Shown: piece by piece, positions 1-11,600 of the stretch
Numbering within the stretch: the first letter of the stretch is position 1
Layout: every line of letters starts with the position of its first letter
NCBI RefSeq assembly: GCF_963678635.1
Contig: NC_087064.1
Span: forward strand, 36,837,716-36,901,715
Source: Symsagittifera roscoffensis
Lineage: Eukaryota > Xenacoelomorpha > Acoela > Convolutidae
DNA: 64,000 nucleotides
Direction of reading: 5' to 3'
Translations under genes and position numbers: made by a program
The notes under the pieces: generated by a model
The model's input: the letters and a program-made list of their open reading frames with translations, nothing else
Databases searched by the model: none
What the model was told of the DNA's origin: nothing

Positions 1-75
1 GCTTATTCCAGTGGAACCGTTTATAGCATGGTTTGATTTTAACTGCAAGGCATAATTTCGTTTTGGTTGTTTTAG

Positions 76-219
76 GAACAATTTGAAGAAGTACTGGCGT
101 GAGTTGAGTGCCATTCTGGTGTGCTGTGTTTCTCTCCTGCTGTTTGACAGTCTGGAGAGGGGAGTGCAGATTGTGGACCCATTCTATACAGTGTGGAGTG
201 GAAGTGACGTCGCTTACCA
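76..219 (+). CDS. WLS: Wntless exon a (first visible)
   Basis: The acceptor TTTTAG ends at 75 and the donor GTAAAG starts at 220. The exon enters in phase 2 and leaves after two bases of a codon. It encodes NNLKKYWRELSAIL, a membrane span around LVCCVSLLLFDSL, then ERGVQ and the short loop DPFYTVW typical of the family. Confidence 0.9.
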
Positions 220-2951
220 GTAAAGTCCAGCCTCATAAACAAAAAAATTCAATTTCGCAAAAAAACTAATCTTAGAAGCAACCCGTGCCCTTCATTCTTG
301 TGAAGCCTCAAACTAATAAGGAAACTGATTCTATGCTGCACTACTATAATATAATGAGAAGTAGCACTGTTGCCGCCGTTTGTTGGGAAAATTAGAAAAT
401 GTTTTGGGCCTGGGAGTTGTAACAATGTTTGTTAGGAAAAATGACTGTACCGTACCGTCCTTTGTTTAGAGTTGCGATGGGCCTGGTGCTGATGGGGGCT
501 GTGAGTGGTACAGTGTATCTCTGCTTCCTATTCTATCTCGTCTTCAAAGTGTTCCAGTCCATCAAACACAAACAGAGGCATGTCTCATTTTTTTGGCGGC
601 CATGTCATTAAGCATACCAGTCGCTTAGCTTAATCCAATATTTTATCAACAACGTATTGCTTTGCATAATCAAGTTTAGTTCACAAATTATCACCAGGAT
701 GCTTAAATTATTATTAGTCTTTCATTTGTGTATCGTCCAAAAAAGTGTAAATAACTCATTGTTCCATGTTTCAACTGCACTTGTACACAGATTGACTTCA
801 TTTTGTGGTCTTGAACTGTGTAATTAACTTGTATGTTTGTGGTGTGTAGTGAGTACAGCAACTACATGACGGGGCCTGACGGCGGAGTGAGTGTGAGCAG
901 CACTAGGAAGCAGCACATTCTGGAGGGAGTCGTGTTCCGATTCAAGTTCTTCATGGCACTCACTCTCGCTCTGGCCGCTCTCTCAATCCTTTTCTTCCTC
1001 CTAGTTCAGGTCACTATGACTTGAAATAGATCCACCTTAGCATCAATTATTCTCAGTGATTTGTGAAAACAATATACGTCGGAGGGGTTCGAGAGATGTT
1101 CCATACTGAAATATTTCCAGTCGTGATTCGAGCTGCAATGAAAAAAAAATTGTGTAAATTTTTTTATCGGTGTTGAAAAAAGTCTGTCCGAATATTGTTT
1201 TGGATATACTTGACAATTCATACCCAACACACACCCCCCTCCCCTGTGATATCTTCTAAAGAATTGGCACGCCTATAAATAAAAGAAATAAATTAGTTAA
1301 TGTATAATTCGAGTTTTGCTGCATTCTGAATTATTGTTATTAAGTATATCCAATTTTCTTTCTTTTCAGACAGGGACATTGGCGGGTCTAGGATTTTTTT
1401 TAGATCGACCAAATTGTTTTTCCGAGCTCTCCCAAAGCACTAAAAAGACCCTGTTTTTGTTCAAAGTTTTTGCGCCGCGGGAAAAATTTTGAAAAAAAAC
1501 AGGCCAAAAAGAGTTTTGGAAAATTTTGATTAAAAAATTGCGTTTTGGCGCACGCTTCCCTCTTAAATTTAGTATATATTGGCGCCGAAGACGTCTTTAG
1601 AAAATTTTTAGGGTCCGTCGCCAAACATGGATATCTAAAAATATTGCAAAGTGGGACCCGTTCGGTCGGCAGGGGGTCGAATCCCTGTGGGGAGGGGGCG
1701 TCCGCCCCGCCCCCCTAAATCCGCCCCTGTTTTGAGACTAATTTAGAGGAAAGTGTAAATAACAAAGAGATGAACATTTAGAACAATCTGTGTTTGTTGC
1801 ATAGCATTTATGTATCCTTACCTCGATTGACTGTGTTCTTGTTGTTGTATGTGTAGGCACAGGAGAGTGTGTGGCTGTACTACTTGTCCACTCAGGACTA
1901 CAGTGTGGATGCAGTCTTTTCCACTGGGCTGTTTGGCATGTGGAATGTCTACATTGTCGCCCTCCTCTTCCTCTATGCACCATCACACAGGTTAAACACC
2001 ACAGTCGCACATATGTCATGCATTTTACCTATTAAGTCGTTTTTATCGACTATTGCACCTTGGTCATTGGCCACTGAAATCTTTCCAAAGACGCAGGATG
2101 TAACAACTGAATGGTACAGTTTTTGCTATCTTCATGGAAAGAAAAGAGCCCCAAACTCGTTTTACGACTTCAAATGAAAGGATGTCTGTGGAACGATACG
2201 TGTTTCCCTGCGATTTCATTTGATAATTGTTAACTTAGCACCGTAATACAAAGGACATGAAAAATTGTCTGGCTCAATTCTCAAATTTTAAGTGGTTTAC
2301 ATAGCGCTTAAAAGATGTTACGAAAGAGCCTAGAAAAAAATCAAATTTTATTTGTAGAAACAAAGAGGACGGTCTCTTCGCAACTGCAGCTAACGTGTTC
2401 CAACTGGCACAGGATGACGAAGAGAATGAGAGTGATCTGGAGGACCCCGAGGATTACGACAAGGTACATTTTCAAAGCTCTCTTTCCTTAGCAACGGAAT
2501 CCACTATTTCTCAGCCTATATCTTATCCTGCTTCTTCTAGTTTTAGTAGTTCCTTTGGTTTGCATCGCGCTTTCTCCACTACATGTTTTTCTGAAAACGA
2601 TATGGCTTCTATCGGAAACAAAACTGTTGATCATTGGCGGTCTCAACCAGAACATAATTGAACTTTCCCCTATTATCGTACGGTATAACACTTTCTTGCT
2701 TTGAAGTATGAAAAGATGTTTTTTCTTAGTTTCACGGTGGGTCTCATTCTAAGAAACGACAGACTAGGAGCTCGAGACAAGGCCAACCTCAAACCTCATC
2801 TCGCATGTCGTCCTCAAACATAGATGAGGATGACGACGTCACATTAGGAGAGGGAGAGAGAGGGTTAGAGAGGAATTTGGTTGCGTCAGTTGCCACGCCC
2901 CAGCAACCCTCTATTGTCTACACAATGCTGGGCAAACAGAATCTGAGATAG
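76..2951 (+). CDS. WLS: Wntless/Evi/GPR177 homologue, C-terminal part (six exons)
   Basis: Wntless is a multipass membrane protein that carries lipidated Wnt proteins from the Golgi to the cell surface. Six coding exons are visible: 76-219, 470-577, 850-1009, 1857-1990, 2358-2463 and 2730-2951. Phases match throughout and give 290 residues ending in a stop. Recognition rests on NLKKYWRELSAIL followed by ERGVQ and DPFYTVW, then FRFKFFMALTLALAALS, then FGMWNVYIVALLFLYAPSH, all in the order and spacing of Wntless. Four hydrophobic segments (exons 1-4 here) are the last membrane spans. The acidic, Ser-rich tail (exons 5-6) is longer than in vertebrate Wntless and ends near IVYTMLGKQNLR. The first exon starts in phase 2, so the N-terminus and lumenal Wnt-binding domain lie upstream of the window. 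The intron after exon 2 seems to use a GC donor. Confidence 0.93.
470..577 (+). CDS. WLS: Wntless exon b, with GC donor
   Basis: The acceptor GTTTAG ends at 469. The exon encodes VAMGLVLMGAVSGTVYL and FLFYLVFKVFQ, a long hydrophobic span followed by a basic loop. The phase of the next exon needs a splice after AG at 577, where the intron begins GCATGT. The nearest GT (583) would leave phase 0 and break the frame, so a GC-AG intron is the best reading. Confidence 0.85.
850..1009 (+). CDS. WLS: Wntless exon c
   Basis: The acceptor TGTGTAG ends at 849 and the donor GTCACT starts at 1010. The exon encodes EYSNYMTGPDGG, a Ser-rich loop, then FRFKFFMALTLALAALS and FFLLVQ. The FRFKF motif entering a membrane span is a strong Wntless signature. 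It ends in phase 0. Confidence 0.92.
1371..1729 (+). mobile_element. hAT-like MITE, copy 1 (in a Wntless intron)
   Basis: A 359-bp non-coding element with inverted ends, CAGGG...GGCGGGTCTAGG at the left and CTAAATCCGCCCCTG at the right. It is flanked by near-identical 8-bp repeats TTTTCAGA (1363-1370) and TTTTGAGA (1730-1737). Inside are shared blocks such as GAGCTCTCCCAAAGCACT and ATTGGCGCC found in the other copies. The 8-bp target duplication and CAG ends suggest a hAT-type transposase in trans. Confidence 0.75.
1857..1990 (+). CDS. WLS: Wntless exon d (last membrane span)
   Basis: The acceptor ATGTGTAG ends at 1856 and the donor GTTAAA starts at 1991. The exon encodes FSTGLFGMWNVYIVALLFLY followed by APSH, the best conserved stretch of the family. 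It ends in phase 2. Confidence 0.92.
2358..2463 (+). CDS. WLS: Wntless exon e (acidic tail)
   Basis: The acceptor TTTGTAG ends at 2357 and the donor GTACAT starts at 2464. The exon encodes a cytoplasmic tail with NKEDGLFATAANVFQLAQ, then a run of Asp/Glu (residues DDEENESDLEDPEDYDK). It is in frame with its neighbours. Confidence 0.85.
2730..2951 (+). CDS. WLS: Wntless terminal exon
   Basis: The acceptor TTTCTTAG ends at 2729. The frame runs 73 residues to TAG at 2949-2951. It is basic and Ser/Gln-rich, then acidic (NIDEDDDVTLGEGE), and ends PSIVYTMLGKQNLR, which loosely resembles the end of vertebrate Wntless (TEIY plus a basic stretch). Confidence 0.85.
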   Translation, partial: FHGGSHSKKRQTRSSRQGQPQTSSRMSSSNIDEDDDVTLGEGERGLERNLVASVATPQQPSIVYTMLGKQNLR

Positions 2952-4555
2952 ATAGTTGGCGATGTAACACACTGGCTAAGATGTAGATACAATTGATACT
3001 TTTGAGCTCCCTGAGAAAATATCTGTAGTTTTAAGCTTTTTTCGTCGTTACCTTTCTACAATAAAAAAAATAGAGCCAATTTGGGGTACAAGTTGTTAGT
3101 AGAAGTTAATTTTATTAGTTGGAGCTTGAAATTATTAATAACTGAAAACATGAGCTGTACTCATGGAACTGATCAGAACTGTATATGCCAAAATAAAATT
3201 TATGAGTGCGTAAAAATCGCCCAAGCAAAAATTTGGTCCGTTGTAGCTAACATCAATTTGATACTAGTATCACAATTAGTTTAATGATTTTGTTTAAATT
3301 CTGATAAAAGTTGCTTTCATTGTAGTTGACTTGCAGATAAAGCTAAAATTTTAACCGTGCTTTCTGTTATCGAAGTCAGAAATTATGACCTTGAGCTCTG
3401 TTCTATGAAAACCGAAGTCTTCCTTTTCTATTTTTTATAAACTAACTCTCAAACCTCGCAGTGCCATCACAATAGTAGCTTTAAATTGTGTACAGATACA
3501 AAATTTCTACTTTGTATTTCGCATGTTTCCAGTTTGCAAAAACTTTACATGAAATGCTTTCTACTGTTGATCATTTTAGTTTAGATGTAAGATTCTAGTG
3601 TTACTGAAGCAAAGTGTTACAAAAAAAATAAATTTAATAAATAATAAGCTTTTTTCGCTGACCAATTTATGAAAATAGCTCTGATGGAAAATCCGATTGT
3701 GGTATTAAATTCACTTTCAAACAACTTTTGCTTCAATTTCAGTGTTCAGTAACACTTTCCCAACATCTTGTTGGCCTACTTTTTTTACAATTAATCAATT
3801 GCTTTAATAAATCTACAATTAATGTCATCATTTTGTTTGCAGTGTGCGTCACAAATATAATTTTTTATTCGTATTGTTTTCGTTTCTTTTTCATGCGTGA
3901 GATCAAAAAGTTTGCGCGTGATAAGTGTTCCGTTTTGGATATTGGATTCAAGTAATTGTCTCAGGGAGCAATTTATACGCAGCTAATATCTGTGTAGCCT
4001 TTTTCAGCCTTAGGTGCGTAAATGGACTCTCGGTTAGACTTGCAAGTTTGGTCATATTTATGTTAATTTTATTTTCGCTCAAAACTCGGATATCGGATTA
4101 GTCGCTTCGATATTGTTGCGTGAGCTTCTGAGACTCAAAAACTGCTTCTGAGACTCAAAAACTGGGCTTCTGAGATTGCTTGCAAAAAAGGCAGCAATTA
4201 TTCTCGACTTACTATTCACCAATTTTTGTATCTAAATTCAACAAGGATTATAGTTCTGGTTATCTTATCCTCAAAATTAAGTTCAGTGGAGATGAGTGGC
4301 GAAAAATTCATTAGATGTTTTTTTCGATAATGTTTTCGATTAGTTTGTTCTGGTTAAAAAACTTTTCAGTTCAATTACGATCTTTTTCAGAGACCGATTT
4401 CATAAAACCAGATCATTTTGAATTTTTTTCATGTAAAATTTTGAAACGTAAGCGAAGTCAAACAAAGTTAGCCGGATGCTGTGACATAAACACAAAATGT
4501 TGCAATCATTTAAACTACTACTACTACTAAAGCATTTATTGTTCGTTTCCCCGTT
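2952..4555. other. Intergenic DNA after Wntless
   Basis: I see no gene here. The stretch is AT-rich with short open frames of no recognisable kind. A small tandem repeat of GCTTCTGAGACTCAAAAACT lies at about 4125-4180. Confidence 0.6.
3060..3065 (+). terminator. Poly(A) signal of Wntless
   Basis: AATAAA lies 108 bases past the stop codon, inside an A-rich stretch. It is the first canonical signal downstream of the gene. Confidence 0.6.
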
Positions 4556-4559
4556 GTAG

Positions 4560-6560
4560 CGTGGTGGGACATCCGGACAGCGCGTAAGCAATGGTTCAGA
4601 TGAAGGCATTCGAAATAGCATTCAAGCTATTTAATGGAGCAGAACATGTTTTTCCGTGCCTTTCGATCAAGGCAGTCTGTGGTTTTGAGGCCTTCAGAAT
4701 TCAGGTCTCGCTTCACACGATCGATCCAGCGTTTTTTGTGGCATCTCGATTGTAATTCCGTAGGACTGAAACATGGTCTGATGATTTTAGCGTATGGTCA
4801 TTTTCACATGGGTGAACATGGCCAACCCATCGTAGCCGCGACCGCACTGGTAGCTTGTACAGATCAACTAGACCTGTCATTTTAATTGCTGCATCGTTGG
4901 TAACTCAGTATTTTTAAGTTACTAGTAAAATCCTACGCAGAGCTTTCATAGCACTCTTAAGAGCTGGATATTGCCGTTGTCTGCGCCCAGGTTTCAGAGC
5001 AGTATATCAGAACTGGCCGGAGATAACCTCTGTAGATATGAGACCTTAAAATCAAATCAATACCTTAATTCAGCAGCCGAGGTGCAATTTGCCGCCATTT
5101 TGTCCAGAATGCTGCTTTTCTGGCCGATGATGCATGTATTACGTCGTTTTAAACAGAAATCATATCACCCAGATAGCAGAATTCCCAGGTTTTCAAATTA
5201 ATTGATCGGTAGAGTAGCCTTCTGATTTGAGTGATAATTGAAAGGGTTATTGCATCTTGGACAAACAATTAGTCTAATGCTTAGGTATCCTCCTCAGAAC
5301 TCAGCATTTTTTATGCACTAGTGATACACGGATGGCAGCGTTTTGAATTGGCGACGACTCCCTTTAAACAACAAGCGATTGGATCTTTTTCGAGGAAGAC
5401 ACTATTGGCCTTAAATAAATTGCGTTGTAATTGATTTTTAAACTTTGATTTTTAAACCGAGTTTTTGCAAAAGTCATCTGCATGTAGCATATCTTATGGT
5501 ACCATGGATATACAAATTCTCTAAGCCTCTTTCTATACTGTTATAAATATAAATGGGCCAAGAGACGATCTTTGATGCACGCCTACTTTAGTTACGAATT
5601 AATCACTGCATCCTTAGGGCCGGCAAACGCTGGTTCTCAAATCGATCTACAGAAACAATTTTAATCGTACCAGATTTTTGGAAAATCTCTATTGCCTGAG
5701 AGGCCATGGGATCAGTTCGCTGGTAACACGGTCGAAGGCGTTTTCGAGTTCAACAGATATATGAGGCAGGGGTTTTCTCTTTTCGGTAAACAAATCTATC
5801 AATTGTCTAAAGAAAATTGCCATCGAAAATTGATCTACCTATCATAAAGCCAAATTGCATTTCATCTATTTTTATCAATTGTCTCGGGCAGTTTTCTTGT
5901 ACTTTTTGTGAAAATTTTGAATGCGTGTATCAGCAATTGGATGCCTTTGTATGATGCACATTCTAACGGATTGCCTTTTCCTTTGTAAAAGTAGCCATTT
6001 AACTTTCGCTACAGTCCGAGGGCATTGGACCAGAATCTTCAATTTCAAACAGATTTGTTTCATTTAAAAGATTTGAGAAGTAGCTTTGCCAGTGCTAGAG
6101 AACATATTGGTCCCAAATCTGTAGTTTTCTATCAAATTTGATGAATTTCGCTCCAACCACATCCTTTTGATCTCTTTTCAGTCGATTGGCAAAGCGGAAC
6201 ATTTTATGCCGTTTCCCCGCTTTTGACAGATCTTGACACCATTTCTCGCCGGATTCTTTTTTTAGCTCAGCTACTAGCTGTTTCACAAATGTTCTGCATC
6301 CGATGTATCACCCAGTCTTCCTCATAATCAGACCTCTGCCACATTCTGAACAAAATTTTTTTCTTTTAAATTCTTTCGCCTATTTTCAGTTCCACCACCA
6401 TGTTTTCAATTTTCTCTCTGGTTTTTCTGTGTTTTGCCATTTTTTGTTTTGCTTCTTCCAGAAGTGTTGGTTGAAATTTTTTCCAGCTGGCCTGTATTTG
6501 ATTTTTTTCTAGCTTCCTGCTCATTGCCCCTTTGTACTTGATTGAGTTTTCTGTTTCATT
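4560..6560 (-). pseudogene. Decayed LINE (non-LTR retrotransposon)
   Basis: Read on the minus strand, scattered fragments in several frames match typical LINE endonuclease-RT polyproteins. About 6286-6095 gives FRFANRLKRDQKDVVGAKFI (the linker before the RT domain). About 5060-4970 gives LYRGYLRPVLIYCSETWAQT (post-RT region). About 4750-4620 gives KKRWIDRVKRDLNSEGLK (C-terminal region). The order is right for one element, but the frame is broken many times, so it is inactive. Confidence 0.65.
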
Positions 6561-9500
6561 TGAGTTCCATTATATTCTTCTAACGGATTTTGACTTATGG
6601 CGGTAAATGGGAACTTTAAGATAGAAAGCACACAGAACATGTTCTTCGCCCTTAATAACCTTCTTTGTTTTTGACACAGCTTCTGTGAGACGATCGTGTG
6701 AGAAAAAAATCAATATGGATGAAGTTTTCTTCACTCAAAGAACGTGTTTAGGACCGCTAGATTTTATGACTGCCAAAATTGAGAATTATTTGAACAACTG
6801 AGTTTTGTGTACCAAAGATAAATGGGGCAATTTCACAGTCAAATTCCTTGCGCCAACCTCCCAAAATAACAACACAGGAAAGTATTTTCTTGGTCAGGTA
6901 GAGTTAACATAGTATCTTCTAGCGTGTTATATAATCCTTTTTTCCGACTCATCTCTACCAGCTTTTGCGTACGCATATACAATATTGCACACCGTATGCT
7001 CTTATACAAGTTTCAGGCGCATAACACGATCGTTTACTCTAGTGACTTACTGTACATTTTCAATAAGTCGACCATTGATGGCTATTGCAACAACATTTAT
7101 GCATTCTGAGTTTCCTCGCCAGAAAAACTTGTGGTCGCTATTTCCAAAACCTCTTGTGACGCTTTGCATGAAACGAGTTTGTTTTAGACAATACACCGAT
7201 ATCTTTCTTCTTTCTTAAGTTTAGCATATCTCAAGAATTTTTCCTTTTTGTGTGCCAATGATCCACAAGCATAGTCTTTTCTACTGTGCGTTTTTTCGTG
7301 TTATTCATGATAGTATTAGTCATTTTTGTAAATTGAGTCGATTTCGTGAGATTTTTAGCACAACCTCGCCCTTTAAGGGATGCACGAGGTTGAGGGTCAT
7401 TGCTCGTTTAACTTTCAATGAGTTGCTTGGAGCGGTGCCCTTTACAGCATTTTCAAACCGAAGACCTTTTGGACCGGATGCCCTTCCTGGTGTCCACCCT
7501 CCTTCTTCCGGACTTGGGACCGGCAGTTCTATTTTTATAGCAAAACAGACGAGGCGGATCGCCTTTTCCTTTGTAAAAAGTAAAGATTTCGTCATAAAAT
7601 CAATTTTTGTGCATGTGTGATAAAAAACACTACGAACGCGTAAGATTTCAATATTTTGAGCATAATCGAAATTGTGTGCCTTCGAAAAATGAGTGACAAA
7701 GAAAAAAATAGAAAAGTTTCTCTATAGATTGTGTTTTAGCAGAGTACTTTTTTAGTTGGAAGAACGCCCTAAATGAAGCTACCAAAACTAGCTTTCTTGG
7801 ACTGCTGCCATGGATTGAAATGAGTGCTGCCTGATTTAGCATGGGAAACAAAACAATAGAAAAAAAACACTCGAAAAACATTAGGTCGTTATTTCATTGA
7901 TTGAGTGAGCGAATTGTTTTGACTTTGTTTCGTTTGAACTTTAGGGTCTCACTTTTTATGATGTTTGTTGAAATATTGGTAGTATGAAATAACTAAAAGT
8001 ATATGTATTTCGTTTTTGGAGTGTCCTTACGCCATCGAAAATAACGACCCCTACCGAATCTTATCTCCATATTCACATATGATCATCATAAATCGGTAAA
8101 AACAGCAGGTCTAATCTAATTCAGACGTGAACCTTGTCTCTTTTCTACATTCACCTACATGCATCAGACCTGAATCGGGTGGAGCAACTAAAATCATGCT
8201 CCCACCTGCAGAATGCTTCGATCATACCTACAAATACATGATCATACCTGAACTAAACTTGCTCATACTTGAAGAACACATGATGATACCTGATCTGAAC
8301 TCGCTCCTTCATGCAGGTTACAAAAAACTTTGAATTGTCGAAAGTTGTATTGCACGCATTTTTGGTAAATCCGAGGCCCTCATTAAAAGTTGTTTTGCTT
8401 TGATTTGTCGGTAATGCGGCTTTGTGGGTACGGGCCTTCAATTTTTTCTTTTTGTGTCTTTAACACCATCAAAATCACTTCATGTGGATGGGCAGAGGGA
8501 AAAGATTGGTTTCAAACCCTCCTCTTACCATTGGTTTTGCTTCAAACTTTTTTCCTATTTTGGCCTCAATTGTTTTTTCAATTTGTTATAGTTCTTAAAA
8601 GTGAAGAAAGTAGTGAAGGTTTGATGACTTTTTTGTATTTTTTCACAGGATGAATTTTTTAAATTTTTTTCACGATCAAATTTGAGTGCTCGCGGTTTGA
8701 CTTGTGATATTTTTTGAAGCTCATTTCAATTCGGTTGCAAAGGAAGGCAAATTTTTTCGCCAAGCGCGAAAACGGAAATGACAAATAAAGCGCGAACAGC
8801 TAGTTTTGAATTTTAGGTTTTCGCCACCGAATAAAAAGTTACTCATTAATCCAGTTTTAATTTTATCCAATAAAAATCAATCATAAATTCTTCATGTAAT
8901 TCAACTAAAGAAGAGTTAATAACAAAAATTAGCAGCTAAGATTCATAATTATTATTTTTTGCGTTTTTGAGAGTCGATGAACGTAAATCAGAGTCTTATA
9001 CAGGCCGCAATGATTTTTTTGTTTTGTTCAAGAAAAGTCTTTAGTTCAGGCCAAAATTTATTTAGCTGTTTGATTTTTGATATTTTTAAAGTTCAGTTAA
9101 TTCGCTTTTGTTAAAAAAAGGAAACCTTCTCTATCAAACAGAAAAGTGTAAAAGTCACAAGATTGTGATAGACTTCTTGATTCGAAAGATCAGATTTTCC
9201 AGCTGAATTCAAATTTACCTGTTGAATCAATTTTTTAAATCATATTGGGTTGATTTCTAAAAAGCAGCAACCATAAAGTATTTTTGAACTTCGAAGAGCA
9301 TCAAGGGTATATATTTTTGTCAAAGACCAAAAACTAAGATTTTTTTTTTAAAAACGAGTCAGTTTCTTGTCTTTCTTTGCTTTGACTACTCTTTTCCAAC
9401 TGTCAAATGGCATGTTCCTAATCTTTGCTGACTTTATTTCATCGACTTAAGCAACCGTACCACTCAAATGGGAGGAAGAGAGGTTACAATGAAAAAGAAA

Positions 9501-11600
9501 CACCCTAATGCGTTGAAGGGAGATTGTACACGGATAGTTAAAGAAATAATCCTGAGTTCGAAAAAATTAACGATTGAATAAATTTATTTAAGGGTTTTTT
9601 TTCTATTAAACTACAATTGCTTAATCCTACGATATGATTCTCTTCAGACACTGGTTGACTCGATAGCTAAATTTGAATAATTTTATTTTTAAATCAGTTA
9701 AAAAGAAATATGAATTACGGTAATTTCACTTGCGAGAGCACGTGACTAGTAATCTGGAACTAGACTCTTTCCAGTTAAAAACTTCTCTAACAATCTCTGC
9801 TGCTCAATTGCTGCTGCTCATAAATGCTCTTTTTTGGAAACTCGAATAAAACTATTTGTTAGTACTGCTTGCCCGCTATCAGCTGTAGAATACTCCTCCT
9901 GTCTGAAAGATAGTTTTTGAGATTTGACTTTTTATTTTTCATTTTTTGTGACTGGATTTTTCCCCACTTTTCTCAAATAAAATATATTTTTTTCTCAAAT
10001 ACTGTTTTCGATTTTTAAAAATTTTATATCTATAGAAAGACCACACTTCTGTGTGCTTGCGTAAAGGGAGTGCACTTAATCTGGAACAAAACACTGAGTG
10101 ATCATAGCTGTCCAATTAAACTCTTAATCGAATGACGGCCAAATTTTTGATGTGTAATCACACTGTTCCGAGTTGGAGGGGAAAAATTATTGGCAATGAA
10201 GATTGCTTCCTTTGGTTGCAATTATATTAGTAACTTTCTTCGGTACAAAGAATATTTTAAAATGTAAATAGAGCTATGGCAATCTAAAATTGAAACAAAA
10301 AACAGCTGTTTTTCAGTTTGCAAATTTTATTATGGATAAGGAATGTGCTTAATTTTTAGAAAAACTGTTTTTGTATTTGCTAAGACTAAGGTCGGAACAT
10401 ATTGTGCTACTTGCTCAATAACCGACTCTCCTTGGCTTTAAATTTCAATTTATTTCAATTTAGTTCGATGTGTTCATTAACTGACTTTATTTTTTTCGTC
10501 GGCTTTTTTAGTGATTACAAGTAAATCGAACATACCTCGGATGTGTTCAAAAACCTACCATCCTTTGAATTTTAACATTCAAAGTACAGCTGACCTGAAA
10601 AAAAAATACATTGAGTGAGCATACGTCTGCTCTTTACGAGAACGTACAATTGAAAACTCAATCGAGTGACCTCCAAAATTTTGATGTTTAATCTTACTGC
10701 TCCGAATTGGAGGTGAAAGTTTTATTGGAAGTGAAGATTTGCTAATGGAGGTTCTGGATTGGAACTTCTTAGGGTTCCAAGTACATTACTCGCTTTCTTT
10801 AGTTGCAGGAAAATTTTAAGAGATAAATATAGCTGTGCCAATCTAAAATCGAAATTTCAGCCTAATAGATTTTGTTTTCTTCTAATGGCTCGATTTTTGA
10901 TACAAGCTTGATTGCTATTAAATTCGGCGGAGAGTTTAAAATATAACCATGTGACTTTTAGAAGCAAACAAGGACTTCCAGATATTTCGCCAATGAGGCC
11001 AGTTTGTTGTTCCATTTAGAGCTTACTGTTCCAGGAGGTCAACCGTTCAAGTAGCTCAATTAATGACCAGCCTGTCTCAGTGACAGTCAGTCAGTAGAAA
11101 CACCAATTATTCACAAAATCGTTAAACATTCAGTACGCACAAAGAATATCCAAATTGCATAATTTTTGCAAAAATGTTTGGATTGGGAGGTGATTTGGTG
11201 TCAATATAAAACGATCGATAAAGCTTTAGTTACAATTTAGTCCATTTGCTACTGTTTGCTGAAATAGATACATTATAATAGCTAAGATACCATTTGCTAT
11301 TGACCAAATCGGTCCATATTTGCTGAAATCGTTTAATTGCATTCATGTATTATATTCAATATTAATACAGATGAGCCAAAAGTGAGCGATAGACCTCCCC
11401 AATTTTTACTACTAGTGTGTTTTGAAATTAAATTTGCATAAAAGCTGAAAAACTTGAAATTTAAATTACTCTACCAGCTACATATACAACGCCAAAAGCA
11501 ATATATTATGCCTGGAGGGAGATCCTAAAGAGCATTACTGCTCATCGAGTAGGATATCCTGGAGAGTAAAAAGAAGGCAGACAGCATCAAATCAACAAAC
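6561..11600. other. Intergenic AT-rich DNA
   Basis: No gene is supported. A copy of the hairpin repeat (family B) lies at about 10389-10437. Two related blocks at about 10080-10250 and 10620-10790 share phrases (for example GGAGGTGAAAGT next to GGAGGGGAAAAAT), so they look like copies of one repeat. A run of short direct repeats around CATACCTGAACT lies at 8200-8320. Confidence 0.5.

Noticed and set aside
583-584. GT at 583 as the Wntless donor
   Set aside because: It would end the exon in phase 0 while the next acceptor needs phase 2. The GC donor at 578 fits.
8390-8653. Hydrophobic 87-codon frame resembling a membrane protein
   Set aside because: The hydrophobic look comes from T-rich DNA (many TTT and CTT codons). 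No conserved motif or neighbours support a gene.
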